A stretch of 64,000 nucleotides of DNA from an uncultured Clostridium sp. GTDB lineage: Bacteria > Bacillota > Clostridia > Oscillospirales > Ruminococcaceae. Shown here one piece after another: positions 34,788 through 42,638 of the stretch (its first letter is position 1; every line of letters starts with the position of its first letter). Under the pieces are notes generated by a model. It did not search any database, was not told where the DNA came from, and saw nothing but the letters and a program-made list of their open reading frames with translations. The position numbers were made by a program, and so were the translations under genes. Location of the stretch: NCBI GenBank assembly GCA_902490335.1, contig CABUDL010000005.1, positions 1 to 64,000 on the forward strand, read 5' to 3'.

Positions 34788-35885
34788 CTACTGCTGTTCA
34801 TCCTCGCTGTCTGCCGGTTCTTCCGCTAACACCTCTGCCGCCTGTGTCTGTTGGGATTCCTCGGCGTTTTCTGCTTGTTCGGACAAAACTTCCGCCTGCT
34901 CGCTATTTCCCGAGAAATTTTCCTCCGCAGTTGCCGGCTGTTCTGCCTGCGCACCCTTCTTCTGATAGAACTGACCGCTGACCACCAACTGACCCTCTTC
35001 GGTATCGACATACAGCTGGGTCTTGCCGCTCTTCTTTAACTGGACACTCTTGACCACCCACAGGATGACCGCTGTAATCACCAGAACCAATGCCAGCACC
35101 TGCGAAGCACGCAGAGAAGTACCCGGAATCATCAGGCTGTCGGTGCGCAGTCCCTCGATGACTGCTCTGCCTGCACCGTACCAGGCGGTGTACAGCAGGG
35201 TCAGCTCACCGTCAAAGCGGCGGCGCTTGGTGTACCATGCAATCAGCACAAAGCCCAGCAGGCACCACAGCGATTCATACAGGAAGGTCGGATGAACCGG
35301 CATATTCGGGTCGATGTTCATTCCAATGGCTTCCAGCTCCGCCTCGTGCTGGGTCAGATAGGAGACGATTGCCGGCGAGGACATTCCCCACGGAAGCCCT
35401 GTATTGCCGCCAAAGGCTTCGACGTTGATGAAGTTGCCCCAACGTCCGATGCACTGACCGATGAAGAAGCCGCCGACCACCAGGTCGAGCGCCGGTTTTG
35501 CCTTGACCTTGCGCAGCTTGCACATCAGCAGTCCCACCAGCAAGCCGCCGATCAGACCGCCGTAGATTGCCATGCCGCCGCTGCGGGTGTTAAAAATTTG
35601 ATCTAAGTTCTGTCCGTAGTAGTCCCAGCGCAGCAGCACAAAATAGGCTCTTGCGCCGACGATGCCGCCGATGGCGCCGCCCAGCACCACATCCAGCATC
35701 CGGTCCGGGTCGACGCCAAATTCCTTGGCGCGTTTGGTGACATACAGGATTGCCAGAATAAATCCCAGCGCAATCAGGATGCCGTACCAATAGACCGGCA
35801 GGCTTCCGATGTGAAAAGCGACCCTGTCGATTTCAAACTCCCATCCCAATCCTGGGAAAGAAACGATATTTGCTGTCTGTTCCAT
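34788..35885 (-). CDS. lgt: prolipoprotein diacylglyceryl transferase with C-terminal extension
   Basis: A 365-residue Lgt that adds diacylglycerol to the lipobox cysteine, a membrane protein with about seven helices. It has MAIYGGLIGGLL and the signature GRWGNFINVEAFGGNTGLPW; the essential Arg and Glu/Gly lie here. The family core ends near residue 285. The last about 60 residues are a soluble, acidic, Glu/Ala/Gln-rich tail, unusual for Lgt and predicted to be disordered. The ATG at 35885 is ten bases after AGGAG; another ATG six bases upstream is too close. It supports the lipoproteins in this window. Confidence 0.95.
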   Translation of the reverse strand: MEQTANIVSFPGLGWEFEIDRVAFHIGSLPVYWYGILIALGFILAILYVTKRAKEFGVDPDRMLDVVLGGAIGGIVGARAYFVLLRWDYYGQNLDQIFNTRSGGMAIYGGLIGGLLVGLLMCKLRKVKAKPALDLVVGGFFIGQCIGRWGNFINVEAFGGNTGLPWGMSSPAIVSYLTQHEAELEAIGMNIDPNMPVHPTFLYESLWCLLGFVLIAWYTKRRRFDGELTLLYTAWYGAGRAVIEGLRTDSLMIPGTSLRASQVLALVLVITAVILWVVKSVQLKKSGKTQLYVDTEEGQLVVSGQFYQKKGAQAEQPATAEENFSGNSEQAEVLSEQAENAEESQQTQAAEVLAEEPADSEDEQQ

Positions 35886-35906
35886 AACCATGTTGCTCCT
35901 TATCTT

Positions 35907-37178
35907 TTATGCCATTACAATCGAAAGACTGCTGTATTCGGTGCAGAAATCCCGTTTCAATCTCTGCTCCAGCTGCTCCTTGGTGGTCGATGCGACCATC
36001 TCCACCAGCTCATAGACGTCCAGCCCTGCGAAATAGCAGTTATTCATTGCACTTGCCAGCGATTCCGGTTTGCTGAACAGTCCCAAATACCGCCCATAGG
36101 TCGACTTTTTGACCCGCTCAAAGGTCTTCTGGTCGATTCCATCCCGCTTGACCCGCTCAAACTCTGCACAGATGCGCTCATACACCTGATCGGGGTCGCG
36201 GGATTCGCCGGAAATCATCGAGCACAGGTAATCCCTGCCCGGCATCGTTTCTCCGATGATGCCGCCGTTGATCAGTCCATCGTTGTACAGCTGCTTATAC
36301 AGCTCGGTGGTTTCACCGGTCACGATGTCCAAAATCATCTCATCCATCAGCACATTGCAGAAGTTTTGGCGTTCGCCCTCGTTTGGACCCTTAAAGCCAA
36401 TGTAGAACATCGGCACCGCCACCGGCAGATGCTGTACAAAACGCTTTCTGCACACCTGTGCCGGCTCGTCCTCTGTCTTGCGCTGTACGCAGAACGGCTC
36501 TGCCGGTTTGAGAATTTTGTCTGCCGATTCGATGACCTGCTGTGGGTCAAAGTTTCCGGCAACGGTCAGCACCATGTTGTGCAGATTATAGAAGGTGTGA
36601 TAGCAGCGGTAAAGCAGCTCGGCGTCGATCTGTGCAATCGATTCGATACTGCCTGCGATATCCACTTTCACACTGTTGTTCTGGTACAGGCTCTGCAGAA
36701 GGTTGAACATCACCCGCCAGCCCGGGTCGTCCTCGTACATTCTGATTTCCTGCCCGATGATGCCCTGTTCCTTCTCCACCGTTTCCTTGGTGAAATACGG
36801 ATGGGTCACACAATCCAGCAGGATTTCCAGCGACTCCTGGAATCGGTCGGTGCAGGCAAAGAGGTAACAGGTCTTGTCAAAGCTGGTGAAAGCGTTGGCA
36901 GAAGCGCCCGTCTGTGCATATTTTTCAAAGGCATCGCCCTCTTCGCTTTCAAACATCTTATGCTCCAGATAGTGGGCAATCCCCTCCGGTACCTTGACAA
37001 AGTCCGGATCCTCCCCGCGCTGAAAGCAGGTGTCGATGGAGCCGTACTTGGTCGAAAACATGGCGTATGCAGTAGAAAATCCCTTCATCGGATACAGCAG
37101 CATAGTCAAGCCCGAGGGATGCTCCACCCGCAGGTATTCTTCCGCCAGTCGGCTGTCCTTGATGATCTGGCTGTTCAT
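35907..37178 (-). CDS. M16 zinc peptidase, YmfH-like
   Basis: A 423-residue M16 (insulinase) peptidase half. The inverted zinc motif HYLEH is at about residues 69-73 (His69, Glu72, His73), with the downstream Glu expected about 75 residues later. It has SDGLI-type structure in the C-terminal M16_C domain. In Bacillus the ymfF and ymfH genes form a pair of active and inactive halves, as here, near spore and cell-division genes. It lies two bases after the stop of the inactive partner, so they are translated together. Confidence 0.92.
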   Translation of the reverse strand: MNSQIIKDSRLAEEYLRVEHPSGLTMLLYPMKGFSTAYAMFSTKYGSIDTCFQRGEDPDFVKVPEGIAHYLEHKMFESEEGDAFEKYAQTGASANAFTSFDKTCYLFACTDRFQESLEILLDCVTHPYFTKETVEKEQGIIGQEIRMYEDDPGWRVMFNLLQSLYQNNSVKVDIAGSIESIAQIDAELLYRCYHTFYNLHNMVLTVAGNFDPQQVIESADKILKPAEPFCVQRKTEDEPAQVCRKRFVQHLPVAVPMFYIGFKGPNEGERQNFCNVLMDEMILDIVTGETTELYKQLYNDGLINGGIIGETMPGRDYLCSMISGESRDPDQVYERICAEFERVKRDGIDQKTFERVKKSTYGRYLGLFSKPESLASAMNNCYFAGLDVYELVEMVASTTKEQLEQRLKRDFCTEYSSLSIVMA

Positions 37179-37180
37179 GG

Positions 37181-38473
37181 CTATTCTGCCTCCTTTTGAT
37201 TTTCATTTGGCATCAGCATATAGACGGTGTCCAGATGGGTGTGGTTTGCCACCCAGATGACATCCTCGCGGCTGACCTGTGCGGACAATTCAATCTCCAT
37301 CTCCGGCGAGACTGCGCTGCCGCCAACTGTTTGCGCCAGATACCAGCTGTCCATTGCTCCCAAAGAATCGCCGGTCGCCATCAGCGCGGTGCGGATAAAC
37401 AGCTTGGTTTCTTCCAGCTCCCGGTCGGTGAACTCTCCGTTTTTCAGCATTTCCAGCTGATGCAGCACCTCGTCGCGCGCCTTCTGCGCATTTTCTGCCT
37501 CCACTCCGCTGGAAACCATCATGATGCTGTTGCTGCGGTCGTAGCCGGAAGAGCAGTAGTAGCACAGGCTCATCTTTTCCCGCACATTTTTAAAGAGCAA
37601 AGAATTGGCAGTTCCCCCAAACAGGGCAAAGGTGATGCGCGCCATGTTCATTCGGCGGTAATCTTCGATTCCTTCCACCCGAAAGCCCATGACCAGCTTG
37701 CCCTGCTTGACCTCCATCCGCTCGGTTTCTTCCTTCACCGCTCCCTGCTGTACCTTTACAAGGCTTTTGCTCAGTTCAATTGGTTCCCGCTTTCTACCCG
37801 CAAATTTCTGTGCAAAAATATCCTTTGCCAAGGTCGGGTCGCCGCAGCCTTCAAACATGATTTCCACCCGCGCGGTGCGCAGCAGCTCCTCATACGCCTT
37901 TGCCGCCGACTCCGGTGTAATCTTCATGGCGTCCTCGCGGTAGCCGTATTTTTTGATGGAGCAAAGCTCCTCGGCACACATCACATCCTTGCAGCGGATG
38001 GTGGCATAGGTTCTTTTGTCATTGATTTCCGCGTCGATGGTATCCAACAGATACTGTTTTTCCAATTCGGTATTTTTTTCATTGAATTTACCATCTGTAA
38101 TATCCGGGTCCAGCAGAATCTCTGCCAGCAGAGCGGCGCACTGCTGCACCATCTCCTCATTTTCCAAAGCAAAGCGGCTGTCGATACCCACGATACCCAG
38201 CGCAATGATTTGATAATCGCCGAATTTGTCGATGCCTGCATCCAAAGAAGCGCCGTACAAATCGCACAGCCGCTGGTTGAGCACAGCAAAATCCGGGCAG
38301 CTTTTACTGCCCTGGCGCAGGATAAACGGAACGACCGCACGATCGGTCACCTTCTGGCGGTCCAATTTGACAATCAGATTGACCGACATTCGATTATGTT
38401 TAAATTTTTTGTCCGTGATGGAGGAAAAATAAACGCCGGGCGCAATACTTTCTCTCACAAGCGGATAGTTCAT
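37181..38473 (-). CDS. M16 peptidase-like partner, YmfF-like (no zinc motif)
   Basis: A 430-residue M16-family protein. The place of HxxEH is taken by a stretch without the zinc ligands (VVPFILRQGSKSCPDFAVL), so it is catalytically inactive. The C-terminal M16_C domain is recognisable (GFRVEGIEDYRRMNMARITF, CYYCSSGYDRSNSIMMVSSG). It most likely dimerises with the active YmfH-like protein encoded directly behind. The ATG at 38473 follows GGGAG by eight bases. Confidence 0.9.
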   Translation of the reverse strand: MNYPLVRESIAPGVYFSSITDKKFKHNRMSVNLIVKLDRQKVTDRAVVPFILRQGSKSCPDFAVLNQRLCDLYGASLDAGIDKFGDYQIIALGIVGIDSRFALENEEMVQQCAALLAEILLDPDITDGKFNEKNTELEKQYLLDTIDAEINDKRTYATIRCKDVMCAEELCSIKKYGYREDAMKITPESAAKAYEELLRTARVEIMFEGCGDPTLAKDIFAQKFAGRKREPIELSKSLVKVQQGAVKEETERMEVKQGKLVMGFRVEGIEDYRRMNMARITFALFGGTANSLLFKNVREKMSLCYYCSSGYDRSNSIMMVSSGVEAENAQKARDEVLHQLEMLKNGEFTDRELEETKLFIRTALMATGDSLGAMDSWYLAQTVGGSAVSPEMEIELSAQVSREDVIWVANHTHLDTVYMLMPNENQKEAE

Positions 38474-38543
38474 AGGTTCATCTCCCAAAACCATTCTGAA
38501 AAGAATGGATAAAATTTTTAGTGATGTTCACACTCTGTTGTTT

Positions 38544-38552
38544 ATTATAGCA
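38544..38552 (-). promoter_or_regulatory. extended -10 promoter of the M16 pair
   Basis: TGC-TATAAT on the minus strand (38552-38544), about 70 bp before the YmfF-like start and behind the ncRNA terminator. The -35 (TAGAAA) matches weakly at 17 bp. Confidence 0.5.
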
Positions 38553-38617
38553 TACTCTTTTTATCGTTTCTACATACAGTCTGTGAACTCACAACTTTTC
38601 CTGCTGCAAAAACAGCA

Positions 38618-39513
38618 CAAGAAAAAGGAACCGTGTTTCCACGATTCCTTTTTCTATTATTATGTAATGTTCACTTTTTTGGTTTTGTTAGGGTTCTTTT
38701 GTTTCATCTTGCATTGTTTTCAGATGATAAGTTTTTCCGAACGATTCAGATTAGTACATTGGTAGTTCCCTCATTTTCTTAATATTCTTTCAGATAACTT
38801 ACGATTTCAGGTTTTTGGGGGAATGTTTTCATTTCCTATCACATTTCCTTTTTGAACTTGCTTTCGTTTGCCTTTTGGGTTTGGGTTATCTTTTTGAAAA
38901 TCAGGAATGGTTCCTTTGGAAATTACCCTGATGCTTACTCTCTGTTTTCTTTGATTTCCTTCTTATTCAGACGATTTTCTGTTTTCAGGAAATCTTATTC
39001 GGAAGTTTTCATTGGTATCACCTTTACAAATTTTTTGGTATCAATGTTAATCAGGTTTTTCTCAAAATCTATATTAACAATGAAAAGGTAATATTATTTA
39101 TTTTTGATAATCCGACTCGACAAATCGAATCATCGGAAATTTTCATTTTGCTCTGGACTTTTTGTCCTTGTTTTCCATATTCAGTTTTGATTATTTTTTT
39201 AAAAGGTTTTTTCCTTTTCTTCCAGCCGCTACATCCGCCGGAAACTTATTAAATATAAAACCCTTTGATAACCTGTTCCATTTTTTATCTTTGCTTCATT
39301 CTGTCGATTTTTGTTTTATCCTACTTTTGGAAATCTCATTTGAGTTTTCCTACTCATCAGGTATTCCAATCGCTTTGTAAATGGATTGTGTTATCGGTTG
39401 TGGGTCAGTTCTGAGGAACCTTTCGACTCCTCAGAAAGGATTATAACTGGTTCATTTTCCATCTTCATGAGGAATCACCCTTTCTGTTTTATATTTAATA
39501 TTACCTTTGTTGT
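38618..39513 (-). ncRNA. candidate large structured non-coding RNA, about 890 nt
   Basis: A 0.9-kb AT-rich stretch between the M16 pair and DUF1292, with no minus-strand ORF above 60 codons and no ribosome sites. The minus strand is A-rich and has a strong promoter and a terminator at the two ends. It contains many hairpins: 39409-39436 (12 bp, GAAA tetraloop), 39327-39369 (TTGGAA/TTCCAA with an inner GAGT/ACTC), 39201-39218, 39155-39167, 39111-39137 (two stacked helices), 39045-39079 (7 bp), 38953-38994 (8 bp plus inner CAGA/TCTG) and 38900-38932 (6 bp plus TTCC/GGAA). A single GC-rich block (CCGGCGGATGTAGCGGC, near 39225-39241) stands out. The size and ornate form recall classes such as OLE, ROOL or GOLLD, but I cannot match it to any of them. 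Function unknown. Confidence 0.75.
38621..38654 (-). terminator. terminator of the large ncRNA
   Basis: A 15-bp stem (38640-38654 with 38621-38635) with a GAAA loop on the minus strand and T5 in its 3' arm. One position is a U-G wobble on the minus strand but a C-A mismatch on the plus strand, so it was built for minus-strand transcription. Confidence 0.88.
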
Positions 39514-39519
39514 GATTTC

Positions 39520-39548
39520 ATTATATCCCATCTTTTGCATTTTTTCAA
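39520..39548 (-). promoter_or_regulatory. promoter of the large ncRNA
   Basis: TTGAAA (39548-39543), exactly 17 bp, perfect TATAAT (39525-39520) on the minus strand. The predicted start is near 39513. There is no start codon with a ribosome site downstream. Confidence 0.82.
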
Positions 39549-39627
39549 TATAAATTTTCAACAAAAAGAATTATTTTTATTGAACAATTTATAAAATTCT
39601 AAATGGAGATTGACTTTACCGGCAGAA

Positions 39628-39636
39628 TGCTATAAT
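39628..39636 (+). promoter_or_regulatory. extended -10 promoter of the DUF1292 gene
   Basis: TGC-TATAAT (39628-39636), with a second overlapping TATAAT (39636-39641) and TTGACT upstream at a short 15-bp distance. It lies 36 bp before the start codon and is divergent from the ncRNA promoter. Confidence 0.55.
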
Positions 39637-39671
39637 ATAATCGTAGCTGGAAAGAAAGGAGCATGACCGCT

Positions 39672-39974
39672 ATGATCGACAACGAATTTGGCAACGACAT
39701 CCTCACCCTGGAGGACGATGATGGCGTAGAACATACATTTGAAGTCCTGGATGCCATCGACAACGGCGAAAACCGTTATATGGCTCTTTCTCCTGTCTAT
39801 GATGACCCACAGCAGACTTTGGAGGACAGCGGCGAGCTGGTCATCCTCAAGGTGGTCACCGTTGATGGCGAGGAATTCCTGGAAACCATCGAAGACGAGG
39901 ACGAGATGGATGAAATCGCCGACATCTTCATGGAACGTCTGGAAGAAGACTACGACGTAATCGACGAGGAATAA
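39672..39974 (+). CDS. DUF1292 family protein (YrzB-like)
   Basis: A 100-residue very acidic protein of the DUF1292 family. It has ILTLEDDDGVEHTFEVLDAI and YMALSPVYDDP and ends in a Glu/Asp-rich tail. The function is unknown; in Bacillus it belongs to the yrrL-yrzB group near alaS, but here it precedes a 6S-like RNA. The ATG at 39672 is chosen, ten bases after AAAGGAG; an ATG nine bases upstream touches that site. Confidence 0.9.
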   Translation: MIDNEFGNDILTLEDDDGVEHTFEVLDAIDNGENRYMALSPVYDDPQQTLEDSGELVILKVVTVDGEEFLETIEDEDEMDEIADIFMERLEEDYDVIDEE

Positions 39975-40002
39975 TCCCTCTGCTTTTGTAAATCCTATTG
40001 CT

Positions 40003-40192
40003 TGTACTCCTGCCGTGTTCGAGAAAGTATGGTTTTTATAATCCAACACTTTTCAAAAGGGACGCCCCGCTCCGGCACTGGATTGCAGACCTCCCGCTTT
40101 TGCGGACGAAGGGAGCGTGAAGGTACTGGGCAGCAACCCACCTGTCCATACGACGGGTTTTACTTGCCATGGCGACGGCACGGTGGGGTATC
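40003..40192 (+). ncRNA. ssrS: 6S RNA (RNA polymerase-binding)
   Basis: A 190-nt stretch in the 335-bp gap between DUF1292 and tcdA. The two ends form the 6S-type closing stem: ACTCCTGCCGTG (40006-40017) pairs with CACGGTGGGGT (40179-40189). The 5' strand continues with the characteristic GTGTTCG, and the 3' half has GGGCAGCAACCCACC and GGCGACGGCAC, typical of 6S RNA. An intrinsic terminator follows. 6S RNA mimics an open promoter and sequesters the housekeeping holoenzyme in stationary phase. The call rests on structure and motif similarity from memory, not on a covariance-model search. Confidence 0.82.
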
Positions 40193-40204
40193 TATAAAAA
40201 CAAT

Positions 40205-40242
40205 GGCGCACTTTGTCTGAGCAAGGTGCGCCTGATTTTTTT
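40205..40242 (+). terminator. 6S RNA terminator
   Basis: GGCGCAC (40205-40211) pairs with GTGCGCC (40226-40232), followed by T7. A second hairpin, TTTTGCCGG/CCGGCAAAA (40263-40289), lies just before tcdA. Confidence 0.9.
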
Positions 40243-40309
40243 ACAGAAAACCGATTCTCTTCTTTTGCCGGACCTTTTTCCCGGCAAAAATATCAAAAGG
40301 AGGAAACCA

Positions 40310-41029
40310 ATGAATAATCAATGGCTGATGCGGACCCGCACCCTGCTGGGCGACCCTGCGATGGAACAACTGCAAAACGCCACCGTCGCCGTCCTTGGAC
40401 TGGGCGGCGTGGGAGGCGCTGCCGCCGAAGCGGTCTGCCGCATGGGTGTGGGACGGATGATTTTGATAGATAACGACAGCATCGACAGCACCAACTGCAA
40501 CCGGCAGTTGTTTGCCACCGCCCAAACGGTCGGGCAGAGCAAGTGCCTTGCCGCAAAGGAGCGGTTGCTCTCCATCAACCCGGATTTGGAGCTTATTTGC
40601 CATCAGCAGTTTTTTCTCCCCGAAAATTACGACTTTCTGTTCGAGCAGCAGCCGGATTTGATTTTGGATGCCATCGACACGGTGACCTCCAAGCTCTACC
40701 TTGCCCAGCAGTGCAGCCAGCGCGGCACCCTTCTGGTCAGCTGCCTTGGCACCGGAAACCGTCTGGACCCTTCCCTGCTGCGCTGGGGAGACATCTCCCA
40801 GACCTCCGGCTGCGGCTGTCCGCTTGCCCGTGTGATGCGCCGCGAGCTAAAAAAACGCGGCGTCCAGCGGCAGACGGTCGTTTATTCGGTGGAGCTGCCT
40901 GCTAAGACCACCGTCGGCGAGGCAGAAAACGGTCGACACAGCCCTGCCAGCTGCGCCTTTGTCCCGCCTGCTGCCGGTTATCTGCTGGCAAGCGTCGGCA
41001 TCCGCCAGCTGCTGGGGATGATCCGCTAA
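40310..41029 (+). CDS. tcdA: tRNA threonylcarbamoyladenosine dehydratase TcdA-like
   Basis: A 239-residue E1-like (ThiF/MoeB fold) ATP-dependent enzyme. The nucleotide loop is VAVLGLGGVGGAAAEAVCR, followed by LIDNDSIDSTNCNRQLFA. TcdA converts t6A37 to its cyclic form. The family also has the catalytic Cys region, here SGCGCPLARVMRRELKKRG. The ATG at 40310 follows AAAAGGAGG. It fits with tsaD at 9.65-10.65 kb, which makes the t6A precursor. Confidence 0.88.
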   Translation: MNNQWLMRTRTLLGDPAMEQLQNATVAVLGLGGVGGAAAEAVCRMGVGRMILIDNDSIDSTNCNRQLFATAQTVGQSKCLAAKERLLSINPDLELICHQQFFLPENYDFLFEQQPDLILDAIDTVTSKLYLAQQCSQRGTLLVSCLGTGNRLDPSLLRWGDISQTSGCGCPLARVMRRELKKRGVQRQTVVYSVELPAKTTVGEAENGRHSPASCAFVPPAAGYLLASVGIRQLLGMIR

Positions 41030-41062
41030 ACGACATCTGTCTTTGAGAAAGGAGCGCGCCCG

Positions 41063-41716
41063 ATGAAAGCTTTGCATCGCATCTTTGGGGTGCTGACCTG
41101 TTTTCCTGTTGTTCTCAGCCTGCTGCTGTTGCCGCTGCTGCCCGAGCGCATCCCTGCCCACTACAATCTGTACGGTCAGGTGGACCGCTGGGGAAGTAGG
41201 TTGGAGGTTTTGCTGCTGCCGCTGTGCTGTCTGGTCGGCGGTCTAATCTGGAAGAGACTCATTCAAAAGATGTCCCTTACACAGCCGCAGAATCAAAAGC
41301 CGATGCTGGTTGCCGGTTGCTCGCTGCTGGCGGCTTTGGATGCCTTGTCCTGTGTCATTCTCTTTTTCTCCTTCTCCGCCGCAGATGTCCCGCAAACAGG
41401 ACTCCTGCTGCCGCAGCTGCTCAATATCCTGCTGGGACTGTCGCTGTTGCCGCTGGGTACTGCCATGCCAAAGGTCAAACGCAACGGTGTCCTGGGTCTG
41501 CGCACCAAATGGAGCATGGCAAACGACCGCTGCTGGGAGCTTTGCCAGCGCGCCGGAGGAAAAAGCCTGCTGCTGACCGGTGTACTGCTCATTGCCGGCA
41601 GCCTGCTAATCGGCAATCGGCTGTGGCTCAATCTCCTGCCTATTGCTCTACTTATCCTTGACGGAATTTTCTGTATCCTTTATTCCTACCGGGTCTGGAA
41701 AAAATACAGCAGCTAA
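41063..41716 (+). CDS. SdpI/DUF1648 family membrane protein
   Basis: A 217-residue protein with about six membrane helices. The N-terminal DUF1648 motif is IPAHYNLYGQVDRWGS (about 31-46) and the SdpI-type motif is NGVLGLRTKWSMANDRCW (about 141-158). SdpI in Bacillus gives immunity to the SdpC toxin and senses it. No toxin gene is adjacent, so whether this one is an immunity protein is not known. It lies 33 bp after tcdA. Confidence 0.85.
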   Translation: MKALHRIFGVLTCFPVVLSLLLLPLLPERIPAHYNLYGQVDRWGSRLEVLLLPLCCLVGGLIWKRLIQKMSLTQPQNQKPMLVAGCSLLAALDALSCVILFFSFSAADVPQTGLLLPQLLNILLGLSLLPLGTAMPKVKRNGVLGLRTKWSMANDRCWELCQRAGGKSLLLTGVLLIAGSLLIGNRLWLNLLPIALLILDGIFCILYSYRVWKKYSS

Positions 41717-41745
41717 AATTTTTCTTTTTCATAACCTTTCTGCAT

Positions 41746-41790
41746 AAAAGAGCCATCCTTTGATCAAACTGACAAAGGATGGCTCTTTTT
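41746..41790 (+). terminator. terminator behind the SdpI-like gene
   Basis: A perfect 17-bp stem (41746-41762 with 41773-41789), 10-base loop and T-tract. It is only 19 bp before the next gene, so it may attenuate rather than fully stop transcription into the permease pair. Confidence 0.9.
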
Positions 41791-41808
41791 TTCTTGGGAG
41801 GTGAAGTC

Positions 41809-42147
41809 ATGCTGATAGTATACGGAGCGCTGATTGGCTTGCTCAACGGATTTTTCGGCTCGGGCGGCGGCATCCTTGCGGTCACCCTGCTGCAAAAGCA
41901 GGGCTTGCCCAGCCGTCAGGCGCACGCCACCAGTATTGCCATCATCCTTCCGCTGTCTCTGGTCAGTCTGGCGGTTTACTACCTAAACGGCAATCTGGAG
42001 CTTTTGCAGGGTCTGCCTTTCTTTTTGCCTGCTCTGCTGGGTTCTGCCTGTGGCGCATGGGGACTGCAAAAAATCCCGGTGCCACTGCTCAAGCTGTTGT
42101 TTTCCCTATTGATTTTATACAGCGCCCTCCGGCTGGTGATGGGTTAA
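41809..42147 (+). CDS. TSUP (TauE/SafE) half permease A
   Basis: A 112-residue membrane protein equal to one half of a sulfite/sulfonate exporter-type TSUP transporter. The repeat motif GFFGSGGGILAVTLL (about 14-28) is that of the family, followed by SRQAHATSIA and three to four hydrophobic helices. Full TSUP proteins have about 250 residues and two such repeats. The ATG has GGGAGG upstream. The partner half is encoded 27 bp downstream. Confidence 0.88.
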   Translation: MLIVYGALIGLLNGFFGSGGGILAVTLLQKQGLPSRQAHATSIAIILPLSLVSLAVYYLNGNLELLQGLPFFLPALLGSACGAWGLQKIPVPLLKLLFSLLILYSALRLVMG

Positions 42148-42174
42148 ATCTGCTTGTGATGGGAGGTATCCTCG

Positions 42175-42570
42175 TTGACCTTCAGTCTCTTTTCCTTTGC
42201 CGCTGTTTTTCTCTCCTCCGCCGTTGCTGCCATGGGATTGGGTGGTGGGACAATCCTGCTGCTGTACCTCTCCTTTTTTTCCACCCTCTCCCAGCCGCAG
42301 ATGCAGTCGCTCAACCTGCTGCTCTTCCTGCCGGCTGCCGGTCTTTCCCTGTACTTCCATAGAAAAAACAAACTGATTGACACCGCTGTTTTATCCCGCT
42401 GCATTCTTTCCGGTGCGGTGGGCGGCGTGGTCGGCAGCCTGATTTCCAATCGCATCGATCCACAGCTGCTGCGGCGCTTCTTCGGAATTTTTCTGCTGTG
42501 CATCGGTCTGCGGGAGGGATACCTTGCAGCCAAGCTGATTTGCAAAAACTTTTTCCACCGCAAAGCATAA
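42175..42570 (+). CDS. TSUP (TauE/SafE) half permease B
   Basis: A 131-residue membrane protein, the second TSUP half. It has the repeat motif AAMGLGGGTILLLYLSFF (about 18-35) followed by QPQMQSLNLLLFLPAA and SGAVGGVVGSLISNRI. The start is TTG at 42175, eight bases after GGGAGG. The two halves probably form a heterodimer that replaces a single two-repeat transporter (inference). The substrate is unknown. Confidence 0.87.
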   Translation: MTFSLFSFAAVFLSSAVAAMGLGGGTILLLYLSFFSTLSQPQMQSLNLLLFLPAAGLSLYFHRKNKLIDTAVLSRCILSGAVGGVVGSLISNRIDPQLLRRFFGIFLLCIGLREGYLAAKLICKNFFHRKA

Positions 42571-42638
42571 ACGGCAGCTGTCGGTGCAAAATACAGTCAG
42601 AGGAAACATTTTACCTACGAAAGGATTGAGTGATCACC

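Noticed and set aside
38505..39380. Three plus-strand ORFs of 72-86 codons in the AT-rich stretch
   Set aside because: They are Phe-rich low-complexity translations of a T-rich strand, without ribosome sites, lying antisense to the candidate ncRNA.
39389..39469. Short minus-strand ORF of about 25 codons (MKMENEP...) in the ncRNA
   Set aside because: No ribosome site and it overlaps the strongest hairpin; more likely chance.
38618..39513. Group II or group I intron as the explanation of the AT-rich stretch
   Set aside because: No GTGYG start, no domain V-like hairpin, and no intron-encoded protein; it has its own promoter and terminator.
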